Made by a program: the position numbers and the translations under genes. Positions 1 through 7,399 of a DNA stretch of 64,000 nt are shown here, in pieces. This DNA is from Ramlibacter ginsenosidimutans. Lineage in GTDB: Bacteria > Pseudomonadota > Gammaproteobacteria > Burkholderiales > Burkholderiaceae_C. How positions within the stretch are numbered: position 1 is the stretch's first letter; every line of letters starts with the position of its first letter. The notes beneath the pieces were generated by a model. It saw only the letters and a program-made list of their open reading frames with translations, searched no databases and had not been told where the DNA came from. The DNA is taken from assembly GCF_016654015.1 (NCBI RefSeq), contig NZ_JAEPWM010000011.1:1-64000 (forward strand), read 5' to 3'.

Positions 1-331
1 GAGTTCTCGCCTTTCCTGAAATGTCAGGCGTGCCCTGCGTCTCGCCATCCCGGTCTCTCCAACATCTTGGGTGAACAATGATGTTGCCTTGACCGGTTGA
101 ACTCACCACGCAAAGGTTTCGCAGAGGACGCAAAAGAATACCTTTCAAGGTTTGCCTTTGCAGATTGGTTTTCCCTTCTGCGTCCTCTGCGTGACTTCTG
201 CGTCCTCTGCGTCCGGTTGTTGGGTGTTTCTCCCTGCTAGAAAAAAAACAGCGCGCCGCCGGCCTGCCAGGGCCATTCGGCGGCAATCCCTTGCGGAGGC
301 CGGGGCGGCCGGGGCGGTGTTAGCATTCGCC
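1..331. other. Non-coding leader upstream of folE
   Basis: I see no convincing gene here. The stretch contains a palindromic intergenic repeat (described separately at 120-212) and runs up to the folE start. An open frame continues upstream of folE to 152, but its translation runs through the repeat and lacks the character of the GTP cyclohydrolase family, so it is treated as non-coding. Confidence 0.5.
120..212. repeat. Palindromic CTCTGCGT-type intergenic repeat
   Basis: An 18-base unit, CTTCTGCGTCCTCTGCGT, occurs twice in tandem at 175-192 and 195-212 with a two-base gap. Its inverted form, CGCAGAGGACGCAAAAG, lies at 120-136. The arms could fold into a large stem-loop in front of folE. 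Similar CTCTGCGT repeats are familiar from intergenic regions of many proteobacteria. Confidence 0.75.
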
Positions 332-1063
332 ATGCTGATGAAAGCCGATCCCTCCAGCCAGCTGACGCCGCCCATGCCGGACGAGGGCGTGCCCGTCTCC
401 GTGAAGATCCGCGAACGCCTCGTGGCGGCGCGCAAGCGTTTCCATTCCAATGACAACATCGCCGACTTCATCGAGCCGGGCGAGATGGACGCGCTGCTGT
501 CCGAGGTGGAGCAGAAGATGCAGACCGTGCTGGACAGCATGGTCATCGACACGACGAGCGACCACAACACGGCCGACACCGCGCGCCGCGTCGCCAAGAT
601 GTACCTCAACGAGGTCTTCCGCGGCCGCTACGTCAAGCAGCCCTCGATCACGCAGTTCCCCAACGCGGAGCACCTCAACGAGCTGATGATCGTCGGCCCG
701 ATCACGGTGCGCTCCGCCTGCAGCCACCACCTGTGCCCGGTCATCGGCAAGCTCTGGGTCGGCGTGATGCCCAACGAGCACACCAACGTGATCGGCCTGT
801 CGAAGTACGCCCGCCTCGCCGAATGGATCATGGGCCGCCCGCAGATCCAGGAAGAAGCCGTGGTGCAGCTCGCCGACCTGATCATGGAACGCACGCAGCC
901 CGATGGCCTCGCCATCGTGATGGAGGCCCGCCACTACTGCATGGCCTGGCGTGGCGTGAAGGACCTGGACTCCAAGATGATCAACTCGGTGATGCGCGGC
1001 GCCTTCCTCAAGGACCCCGCCCTGCGCCGCGAATTCCTGGCGCTGATCCCGCAGAAGGATTGA
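332..1063 (+). CDS. folE: GTP cyclohydrolase I FolE
   Basis: Converts GTP to 7,8-dihydroneopterin triphosphate, the first step of tetrahydrofolate (and pterin) synthesis, in the cytosol. The 243-residue protein carries the family zinc-site pattern: Cys and His in the segment ACSHHLCPV, and the second Cys in the later segment ARHYCMAWRG. The VIGLSK segment typical of the family is also present. The ATG at 332 gives a family-like length; another ATG lies at 338, and an upstream in-frame extension is rejected because it crosses a repeat. No strong ribosome binding site is visible. A BLUF gene starts 7 bases downstream, so the two are probably cotranscribed. Confidence 0.93.
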   Translation: MLMKADPSSQLTPPMPDEGVPVSVKIRERLVAARKRFHSNDNIADFIEPGEMDALLSEVEQKMQTVLDSMVIDTTSDHNTADTARRVAKMYLNEVFRGRYVKQPSITQFPNAEHLNELMIVGPITVRSACSHHLCPVIGKLWVGVMPNEHTNVIGLSKYARLAEWIMGRPQIQEEAVVQLADLIMERTQPDGLAIVMEARHYCMAWRGVKDLDSKMINSVMRGAFLKDPALRREFLALIPQKD

Positions 1064-1070
1064 AACCGCC

Positions 1071-1493
1071 ATGCTGGTCCGCCTTCTCTATTGCAGCCGC
1101 GCGGTCGACACCAGTCCGCCGGCCATCGAATCCATCCTGACGCAGTCCCGCCATCACAACGCGGAGATCGGCATCACCGGCATCCTGTGCTACGGCGACG
1201 GGATCTTCCTGCAGTGCATCGAAGGCGGCCGCATGCAGGTGAGCGCGCTGTACGGCAGCATCCAGCACGATGCGCGCCACAAGGACGTCGCCCTGCTGCA
1301 CTTCGAGGAGATCTTCGAGCGGCGCTTCAGCGGCTGGAGCATGGGCCAGGTCAACGTGTCCAAGCTGAACCAGTCCATCCTGCTGAAGTACTCCGAGAAA
1401 CCCGAGCTCGACCCGTACGCGGTGTCCGGCAAGGTCTCGCTGTCGCTGCTGGAAGACCTCGCGGCCACGGCCGCGATCTGCGGCCGCAGCTGA
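1071..1493 (+). CDS. BLUF-domain blue-light sensor
   Basis: A 140-residue stand-alone BLUF protein, which would bind FAD and sense blue light. The residues needed for the photocycle are visible: Tyr7 in RLLYCSRA, Asn30 in SRHHNAEIGITG, and Gln48 in FLQCIEG, with Trp89 and Met91 near the C-terminal strand. There is no fused output domain, so it belongs to the short BLUF class that acts through a protein partner. It lies 7 bases after folE and 19 bases before a DUF429 gene on the same strand. Whether it controls either neighbour cannot be told from sequence. Family assignment is firm; the partner is unknown. Confidence 0.93.
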   Translation: MLVRLLYCSRAVDTSPPAIESILTQSRHHNAEIGITGILCYGDGIFLQCIEGGRMQVSALYGSIQHDARHKDVALLHFEEIFERRFSGWSMGQVNVSKLNQSILLKYSEKPELDPYAVSGKVSLSLLEDLAATAAICGRS

Positions 1494-1512
1494 CGCCCGC
1501 GCCGTCCGCGGC

Positions 1513-2325
1513 ATGACGCAACTGGTCGGCTGCGACTTCTCCAGCACGCCCACGCGGCGCAAGCCCATCGTGCTCGCCTGGGGCGCAGCCTCGGGCGGCC
1601 GCGTGCAGCTCACGCGGCTGGAGAAACTCGAATCCCTCGCCGCCTTCGCCGAGTGGCTGCGCGCGCCGCAGTCGTGGATCGCCGGCTTCGACTTTCCCTT
1701 CGGCCTGCCGCGCGAACTGGTGGAGCACCTGGGCTGGCCCACGCAGTGGCGCGAGTGCCTGCAGCATTACGCGAGCCTCACCCGGCCGCAGATCCGCGAC
1801 ACCTTCGCCGCCTATTGCGACGCGCGGCCGGCCGGCGCGAAGTTCGCGCACCGGCGCTTCGACCGGCGCGCGGGCTCCAGTCCCTCGATGAAGTGGGTCA
1901 ATCCGCCGGTCGCGTACATGCTGCACGCGGCCGTGCCCTTGCTGCTGGACGCCGGCGTCGACATTCCGGGCCTGCACGCGGGCGATCCGCAGCGCGTCGC
2001 ACTGGAGGCCTACCCGGGCCTGCTCGCGCGCGAGATCCTGGAGCGGCGCAGCTACAAGAGCGATGAGAAGGCGAAGCAGACGCCCGAGCGCCTGATCGCG
2101 CGCAAGGACCTGCTCACCGCGCTGGAACAGGGACGCACGCGACTCGGGCTGCGCCTGAAGCTGACACACGCGCAGCATGATGCACTGGTGCAGGACGCGA
2201 GCGGCGACAGCCTCGACGCCGTGCTGTGCCTGGTGCAGGCTGCGTGGGCGCAGCAGCAGGGCGCACCGCGCTACGGATTGCCAGAGGACCTCGATCCGCT
2301 GGAAGGCTGGATCGTCAGCGCCTGA
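1513..2325 (+). CDS. DUF429 family protein (predicted RNase H-like nuclease fold)
   Basis: A 270-residue protein of the DUF429 family, which has a ribonuclease H-like fold and is predicted, not shown, to be a nuclease. Conserved acidic positions expected for that fold are visible: Asp8 in GCDFSS, Asp60 in AGFDFPFG, the Glu in ALEAYPG and the Asp pair near the C terminus in DSLDAVLC. It follows the BLUF gene closely on the same strand and could be the third member of a folE-BLUF-DUF429 transcript. The substrate is unknown. Confidence 0.8.
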   Translation: MTQLVGCDFSSTPTRRKPIVLAWGAASGGRVQLTRLEKLESLAAFAEWLRAPQSWIAGFDFPFGLPRELVEHLGWPTQWRECLQHYASLTRPQIRDTFAAYCDARPAGAKFAHRRFDRRAGSSPSMKWVNPPVAYMLHAAVPLLLDAGVDIPGLHAGDPQRVALEAYPGLLAREILERRSYKSDEKAKQTPERLIARKDLLTALEQGRTRLGLRLKLTHAQHDALVQDASGDSLDAVLCLVQAAWAQQQGAPRYGLPEDLDPLEGWIVSA

Positions 2326-2441
2326 CGGGCTGCCGGGGCCCGTTTCCCTGGGCGTGCAAGCTCGTAGCTCGGCTGCTGGCGGCGCACCTGCCGCCGCCGG
2401 ATTGCAGTAGTCTGGCTGGCTCCCCAGCACCAGGAGCTGCG

Positions 2442-3515
2442 ATGAAGCCCGACGTCCGCAAGGGCCAGGCCCCGCCCATGGAGCCGCGCGACCGGTTCGG
2501 CGAGCGCTTCCGGGCCCGCTTCTTCGACCCGGCGTTCCGCGGCGAGGACGCAGCCATCGCGCGGCTGGAGGAGATCGCGTGGCAGGGCTACACGCAAGGC
2601 CGCAAGGCGCCCGTCACGCGCAAGGCGGGGCCGGAGTTCCAGGACCCGGACTACGAGCTGTCGGTGGAGTGGTACGAGACGCGCAATCGCCTGCTCGCCG
2701 CGCAGTCCCGCTGGGGCGAGGCCGCCACACCTTCGCGTGTGCTGGTCATCTGCGCTTCGCCGCGCAACGACGGCACCTGTCCCGGCGAAATCTCCAAGAC
2801 GTTCCGGCTGGCGGGTATCGCGCAGCACACGCTGGTGGAAGCGGGGCTGGAGGTCGACTTCCTCGACCTGAGCCTGCTCACCTCGGACTATGACCGGCAC
2901 ATCCACCCGTGCAAGGGCTGCGTGTCCACGGCCATGCCCTTGTGCCACTGGCCCTGCAGCTGCTATCCGAACCACTCCACCAACCAGGTCAACGACTGGA
3001 TGGCGGAGATCTACGAGCGCTGGGTTTCGGCGCACGGCATCCTGCTCGTGACGCCGACGCACTGGTACACGATGGCCAGCCCGCTGAAGCTGATGATGGA
3101 CCGCCTGGTCTGCGCCGACGGCGGCAACCCCGACCCGACGGCCACCGGCGGCAAGAACCCCGAAAAGGCGAAGGCGCTGGAACTGCAAGGCTGGGACTAT
3201 CCGAAGCACCTCGCCGGACGCACCTATGGCGTCGTCGTGCATGGCGACGTCGCCGGCATCGAAGGCACGCGGCGCGCGTTGTGCGACTGGCTGGACTGGA
3301 TGGGGCTGATCGATGCCGGTGCCGCGAGCCGCATCGACCGCTACATCGGCTACTACGAGCCTTATGCGACCAGCCACGACACGCTCGATCACGACGAGGC
3401 CGTGCAGGAGGAAGTGCGCAACGCGGCGCGGGCGCTGACGCAGGCGGTGCGCGAGCTGCGCGCAGGCCGACTCAGCGCGCCCGGCCGGGACCTCGAGCGC
3501 CCCCGGCCGAAGTGA
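2442..3515 (+). CDS. NAD(P)H-dependent FMN reductase / flavodoxin-fold protein
   Basis: A 357-residue protein with a flavodoxin-like core starting near residue 100 (VLVICASPRNDGTCPGE, the FMN-phosphate loop) followed by LLVTPTHWYTMASPLKLMMDR, typical of the NADPH-dependent FMN reductase family. A cysteine-rich segment between these (CKGC then CHWPCSCYP) is unusual and might bind metal or form disulfides. The N-terminal 95 residues are an extension. The ATG at 2442 is chosen because it follows GGAGCTGCG and removes an unrelated low-complexity prefix. The physiological substrate is not evident. It converges with the sulfatase operon. Confidence 0.8.
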   Translation: MKPDVRKGQAPPMEPRDRFGERFRARFFDPAFRGEDAAIARLEEIAWQGYTQGRKAPVTRKAGPEFQDPDYELSVEWYETRNRLLAAQSRWGEAATPSRVLVICASPRNDGTCPGEISKTFRLAGIAQHTLVEAGLEVDFLDLSLLTSDYDRHIHPCKGCVSTAMPLCHWPCSCYPNHSTNQVNDWMAEIYERWVSAHGILLVTPTHWYTMASPLKLMMDRLVCADGGNPDPTATGGKNPEKAKALELQGWDYPKHLAGRTYGVVVHGDVAGIEGTRRALCDWLDWMGLIDAGAASRIDRYIGYYEPYATSHDTLDHDEAVQEEVRNAARALTQAVRELRAGRLSAPGRDLERPRPK

Positions 3516-3538
3516 GGCGGGCTCGCCCGAAGCGGGTC

Positions 3539-4876
3539 CTAGCGCTGCGGCATGTCCTTGGTGGAGTAGCCCAGGCTGATGCTCGCGTCCTCGGGAATCG
3601 GCGGCATGGTCTCGTTCCACTGCTCCCAGGCGTCACGCAGGTCGGCCAGCCGCCCCGGCTCGCGGCCGGCCAGGTTGGCGCGTTCGCGCTCGTCCGCGGG
3701 GATGTTGAACAGGTAGTCGTGGCCGTCCACGCGCAGGTACTTCCAGTCGCCGTCGCGCAGCGCGCGCTGGCCGCGGTGATTCATGCGCCAGTGCAGCGGC
3801 CGCGCGAAGGTGTGGCGCGGCTCGCGCAGCACCGGCAGCAGCGACACGCCATCCAGCGGATACGCGGGATCGGGCTGCGCACCGCCCGCTTCGATCATCG
3901 TGGTGGACCAGTCCATCGTCATGCACTGCTGCGCCGTCACCTGTCCCGGCGCGATCACGGCGGGCCAGTGCGCGATCCACGGCACGCGGATGCCGCCTTC
4001 GGTGAGGTCCATCTTGCCGCCCACCAGCGGCCAGTTGTCCGAGAAGCGCTCGCCGCCGTTGTCGCTGGTGAAGACCACCAGCGAGTCGCGCTCCAGGCCA
4101 TGGCGGCGCAGCGCCTGCATCACCCAGCCGATGCCCTCGTCCATGTGGTGGATCATGCGGTGGTAGGTGTGGATGTTGCCGCCGTGCAGGTGGAACAGGT
4201 TGTTCTTCACCTCCTGCGCCAGCGCCTCGTCGTCCCGCGTCTCCCAGGGCCAGTGCGGCGCCGTGTAGTGCAGGCTCAGGAGGAAGGGCGCGGGGCCTTC
4301 GCTGCGGTTGCGCGCGGCCATGCGGTCGATGTAGTCGACGGCACGGTGCGAGAGCAGGTCGGTCAGGTAGCCTTCCTCCGCCTTCTCCTCCTCGCCGAAC
4401 CACAGGTCGTGCTGGCCGGTGGAACTGCAGTGCGTGAAGTAGTCCACCCCGCCCGACATCGGGCCGAAGTATTCGTCGTAGCCGGAGCGCAGCGGGCCGA
4501 AGTGCGGCGGGTAGCCCAGGTGCCACTTGCCCACGAGCGCGGTGCGGTAGCCCGCCTGCTTCAGCAGCGAGGGCAGGGTGGGGTGTTCGGGCGGCAGGCC
4601 CAGCAGCGGGTTGCCGCGGCTCCTGCTGTTGATCGGCTCCTCCGCCGCGCCGCGCAGCCGGTACTGGTAGCGCGCGGTCATCAGCGCGAAGCGCGTGGGC
4701 GAGCACACCGGGGAATTCGAATAGCCCTGGGTGAAGCGGATGCCGTTCGCGGCCATGGCATCGAGCTGCGGCGACACGCGGCCGAAGCGCGCGTCGCGGC
4801 CGCCGTAGCAGCCCAGGTCCGCGAAGCCGAGGTCATCGGCGACGATGAAGACGATGTTGGGGGCTTGCATGCTCAT
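3539..4876 (-). CDS. Sulfatase (arylsulfatase family)
   Basis: A 445-residue type I sulfatase that hydrolyses sulfate esters. The N terminus has the metal-binding pair in FIVADDLGFADLGCYGG, and the formylglycine motif C-x-P-x-R is present as Cys58-Ser-Pro-Thr-Arg62. GKWHLGYPPHFGP is a further signature, and the metal-binding pair recurs in FTSDNGGE. No obvious signal peptide is seen, so it may be cytoplasmic. Its ATG overlaps the stop of the preceding Bug-protein gene by 3 bases, which implies translational coupling. The operon therefore links a sulfatase with periplasmic substrate capture, perhaps for a sulfated organic compound. The exact substrate is unknown. Confidence 0.92.
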   Translation of the reverse strand: MSMQAPNIVFIVADDLGFADLGCYGGRDARFGRVSPQLDAMAANGIRFTQGYSNSPVCSPTRFALMTARYQYRLRGAAEEPINSRSRGNPLLGLPPEHPTLPSLLKQAGYRTALVGKWHLGYPPHFGPLRSGYDEYFGPMSGGVDYFTHCSSTGQHDLWFGEEEKAEEGYLTDLLSHRAVDYIDRMAARNRSEGPAPFLLSLHYTAPHWPWETRDDEALAQEVKNNLFHLHGGNIHTYHRMIHHMDEGIGWVMQALRRHGLERDSLVVFTSDNGGERFSDNWPLVGGKMDLTEGGIRVPWIAHWPAVIAPGQVTAQQCMTMDWSTTMIEAGGAQPDPAYPLDGVSLLPVLREPRHTFARPLHWRMNHRGQRALRDGDWKYLRVDGHDYLFNIPADERERANLAGREPGRLADLRDAWEQWNETMPPIPEDASISLGYSTKDMPQR

Positions 4877-5826
4877 TCCACTTTCAGTCCGGTTGCGCGA
4901 ATCACTTTGCCATAGCGCTCGCTGAGCGCGGCCAGGCGCTGCGTCGCCGCCGTGCCCGTGATCCCCTCGTAGTGCAGGTCCAGCGCCTGCAGCCGGCCGC
5001 GGACGTCGGCACGCGCGAGCGCATCGGTCACCGCCTGCTGGATGGCCTGCACCACCGGCTCCGGCGTGGCGGCGGGAACCATCGCCAGGTACAGCACTTC
5101 CTGTTCGAGTTGCGGCAGGCCCGCTTCGGCCACCGTGGGGATCTCGGGCGCCAGGCGCGAGCGCTGGTGGCTGGTGACCGCGAGCGCCGTGATCTTGCCC
5201 GCCTTAACGTGCGGCAGCATGCCGGGCGTGGCAAGCTCGCCGCCGTTCACTTCGCCCGACAGCACCGCCAGCACGGCCGGCGTGTTGCCCTTGTAAGGCA
5301 CGTGCGTGATCTTCGCACCGGTCGCCTCGGTGAGCACCGCGGCCGCGAGATGCCCGGGGCTGCCGTTGCCGGCGGAGCTGAAGGTGACCGGCTTCGCCTT
5401 GGCCGCGGCGACCAGGTCCGCGAGGCTCTTGAAGCCGGTGGAGGGGTTGACGCCCACCAGCAGGCCCGAGGAGGCCATGATCATCACGGGCCGCAGGTCC
5501 GCCGCCTGGAACGGCATGGACTTGTAGATGTGCGGATTGACCGTGAAGGTGCTGTCGATCCCGAACAGGACCGTGTGGCCGTCGGCCGGCGCCTTGGCCG
5601 CCGCGTCGGCGCCGATGTTGCCGCTGGCCCCGGCCTTGTTCTCCACCACGAAGGCCCGGTTGAACTGCCTGGACAGCACGTCGGCGATCGAGCGCGCGAT
5701 CAGGTCGGACGGTCCGCCCGGGGGGAAGTTGTTGATGAAGCGCACGGGCTTCGTGGGCCAGGCTTGCGCGTGCGCCGCGAGCGGCGCGACGGTGGCGAGG
5801 AGGAGGGCGCAGAGGAGGCGGCGCAT
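4873..5826 (-). CDS. Bug-family tripartite tricarboxylate transporter substrate-binding protein
   Basis: A 317-residue periplasmic binding protein of the TctC/Bug family. A clear Sec signal peptide (MRRLLCALLLATVAPLAAHAQA) precedes WPTKPVRFINNFPPGGPSD, the standard Bug N-terminal motif. GNIGADAAAKAPADGHT and the THVPYKG segment are also typical. The ATG at 5826 gives the signal peptide; the frame stays open upstream without meaning. It follows another Bug gene by 11 bases and overlaps the sulfatase start. No TctA or TctB membrane partner is in the window, as is common for Bug proteins in Comamonadaceae. Confidence 0.92.
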   Translation of the reverse strand: MRRLLCALLLATVAPLAAHAQAWPTKPVRFINNFPPGGPSDLIARSIADVLSRQFNRAFVVENKAGASGNIGADAAAKAPADGHTVLFGIDSTFTVNPHIYKSMPFQAADLRPVMIMASSGLLVGVNPSTGFKSLADLVAAAKAKPVTFSSAGNGSPGHLAAAVLTEATGAKITHVPYKGNTPAVLAVLSGEVNGGELATPGMLPHVKAGKITALAVTSHQRSRLAPEIPTVAEAGLPQLEQEVLYLAMVPAATPEPVVQAIQQAVTDALARADVRGRLQALDLHYEGITGTAATQRLAALSERYGKVIRATGLKVE

Positions 5827-5837
5827 GCGTGTGTCCT

Positions 5838-6788
5838 TCAGGGCTGGTAGCCGGATTTCTGCACCACCGGCGCCCACTGCGCGCGGTACGCCTTCAGCGT
5901 GGATTCGGTCTGGGCGCGCGTCGCAACGACGGGCGTCATCTGCGCGGCGAGAAACTTGCGCTGCGTGTCCGGGTCCTTCATGACTTCGACGATCGCATTC
6001 GCGTAACGCTGCACGGTGGCGGCCGGCATGCCCGCGGGCGCGAAGAAGGCGTTCCACCCGTTGGCCGCCAGCGGCAGGCCCGCTTCGCGGAAGGTGGGAA
6101 TGTTCGGCGAAATCGGGGCCCGCCTGGCGCCCGAGGTCGCGAGGATGCGCACCTTGCCGGCCTCGTGGTGGGGCAGCACGGCTTCCAGCGTGTCGATCGA
6201 GACGGGCACCTGGCCACCCACGAGGTCCGTTACCAGCGGCGCCGAGCCGCGGTAGCCGATCACCTGCGCCTTCACGCCGGCCTTCTCCGCGATCATCAGC
6301 GCGACGAAGTGCGGCAGGCTGCCGGTCGCGGGGACGCCGAAATTCGCCTTCTCCGGATTCGCGCGCAGCCAGGCGATCAGGTGCGAGAGTTCGCGCACCG
6401 GCACGGCCGGGCCGACCGAAACTGCGAAGTCGTAGTCGTTGACGATCGACAGGGGAATGAAGTCGCGCTCCGGGTCGTAGCCGTTGTCCTTGAAGACCAG
6501 CGGGGCGACCACCATGACGGCGGGATTGGCGACCATCAGCACTTGCTGGCCCGCCATGCCCTTGACCTGCTGCGCCGCGAGCCGCCCGCCCGCGCCGGTC
6601 TTGTTCTCCACGACCACGGTCATGCCCAGCTTCGCCTGCAGCTGGTCGCCCACGATGCGCGCGACGCGGTCGGTCGCGCCGCCCGGCGCATAGCCGGTCA
6701 CGATGCGCAAGGTGCCCCCGGAACCCTGGGCGCGGCTCCAGGCGGCGGGCAGGGCCAGCAGCGCGGCGGCGGCGGTACGTCTTTTCAT
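5838..6788 (-). CDS. Bug-family tripartite tricarboxylate transporter substrate-binding protein
   Basis: A 316-residue second Bug protein, first gene of the operon. MKRRTAAAALLALPAAWSRA is the signal peptide, followed by LRIVTGYAPGGATDRVAR, the ligand-loop motif, and VVENKTGAGGRLAAQQVKG. It is clearly divergent from the downstream Bug protein, so the two probably bind different ligands. The ATG at 6788 is preferred over an upstream start in the promoter region because it gives the signal peptide. The gene is divergent from marR at 6881; the shared 92-base interval is the probable control region. Confidence 0.92.
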   Translation of the reverse strand: MKRRTAAAALLALPAAWSRAQGSGGTLRIVTGYAPGGATDRVARIVGDQLQAKLGMTVVVENKTGAGGRLAAQQVKGMAGQQVLMVANPAVMVVAPLVFKDNGYDPERDFIPLSIVNDYDFAVSVGPAVPVRELSHLIAWLRANPEKANFGVPATGSLPHFVALMIAEKAGVKAQVIGYRGSAPLVTDLVGGQVPVSIDTLEAVLPHHEAGKVRILATSGARRAPISPNIPTFREAGLPLAANGWNAFFAPAGMPAATVQRYANAIVEVMKDPDTQRKFLAAQMTPVVATRAQTESTLKAYRAQWAPVVQKSGYQP

Positions 6789-6840
6789 GGTGCTCTCCGC
6801 GGACGAACTGCGCCCGCCGGGGCCACTGTAGTTGCCGCAC

Positions 6841-6860
6841 AATCAATTGTTCAAATCAAT
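6841..6860. promoter_or_regulatory. Possible MarR operator between marR and the Bug/sulfatase operon
   Basis: The heptamer AATCAAT occurs at 6841-6847 and 6854-6860 (13-base period, just over one helical turn), around the small inverted repeat TTG-TT-CAA at 6847-6854. It is an AT-rich island in a GC-rich divergent promoter region. MarR regulators commonly bind such sites next to their own gene. No binding evidence is available. Confidence 0.35.
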
Positions 6861-6880
6861 CATCCCCCGCACAAACCCGC

Positions 6881-7396
6881 ATGGCCGCCCCGCGCCAACC
6901 TTCCGGTCTCGACGACCTGCTCCTCTACAAGCTCAGCCGCCTGCTCGCGGTCGCCGGCAGCATGGTCATCCGCCTCTGCGAGGGGCGCTTCGGCATCACG
7001 CGCCGCGAGTGGCGGGTGATCGCGCGGCTCGCGCAGGAGCAGGAACTGCTCTCCTCCGAACTGGCCGAGCGCATCCAGCTCGATCGGGCCCGCACCTCGC
7101 GTGCGGTGTCCTCGCTGGTCGCCAAGAAGCTCGTGCGCCGCCAGGTGGGCGCGGCCGACCGGCGCCACGCGCACCTGGCGCTGACGGAGAAAGGCCGTGC
7201 CTTGCACCGCGCCCTGTTCCCGCTGGTGTGCGAGATCAACCGGAGCCTGCTCGCGCCGCTCTCGGCCGGGGACGTGCGTCGGCTCGACGAAATGCTGGTG
7301 CAGTTGCAGGCGCAGGCGGCGGAGCTGGTCGGCGTGGCCGAACTGCCCAAGGCCGACCGCCGGCGCGGCGGTCGCGCGCGCCTGGCGATGGGCTGA
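6881..7396 (+). CDS. MarR-family transcriptional regulator
   Basis: A 171-residue winged-helix regulator. The recognition region runs LLSSELAERIQLDRARTSRAVSSLVAKKL, followed by the wing motif AADRRHAHLALTEKG, the hallmark of MarR proteins. It is divergent from the Bug-Bug-sulfatase operon, and such arrangements usually mean local control of the divergent operon by a small aromatic or related ligand. The helicase gene begins only 3 bases after its stop, so the two may share a transcript although their functions appear unrelated. Confidence 0.9.
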   Translation: MAAPRQPSGLDDLLLYKLSRLLAVAGSMVIRLCEGRFGITRREWRVIARLAQEQELLSSELAERIQLDRARTSRAVSSLVAKKLVRRQVGAADRRHAHLALTEKGRALHRALFPLVCEINRSLLAPLSAGDVRRLDEMLVQLQAQAAELVGVAELPKADRRRGGRARLAMG

Positions 7397-7399
7397 GCC

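Noticed and set aside
152-331. N-terminal extension of folE to 152
   Set aside because: It translates the palindromic repeat, has no family similarity and makes the protein longer than typical FolE.
4873-6846. One continuous minus-strand frame joining both Bug genes
   Set aside because: The frame stays open across the first Bug gene only out of phase; two separate proteins with their own signal peptides are clear.
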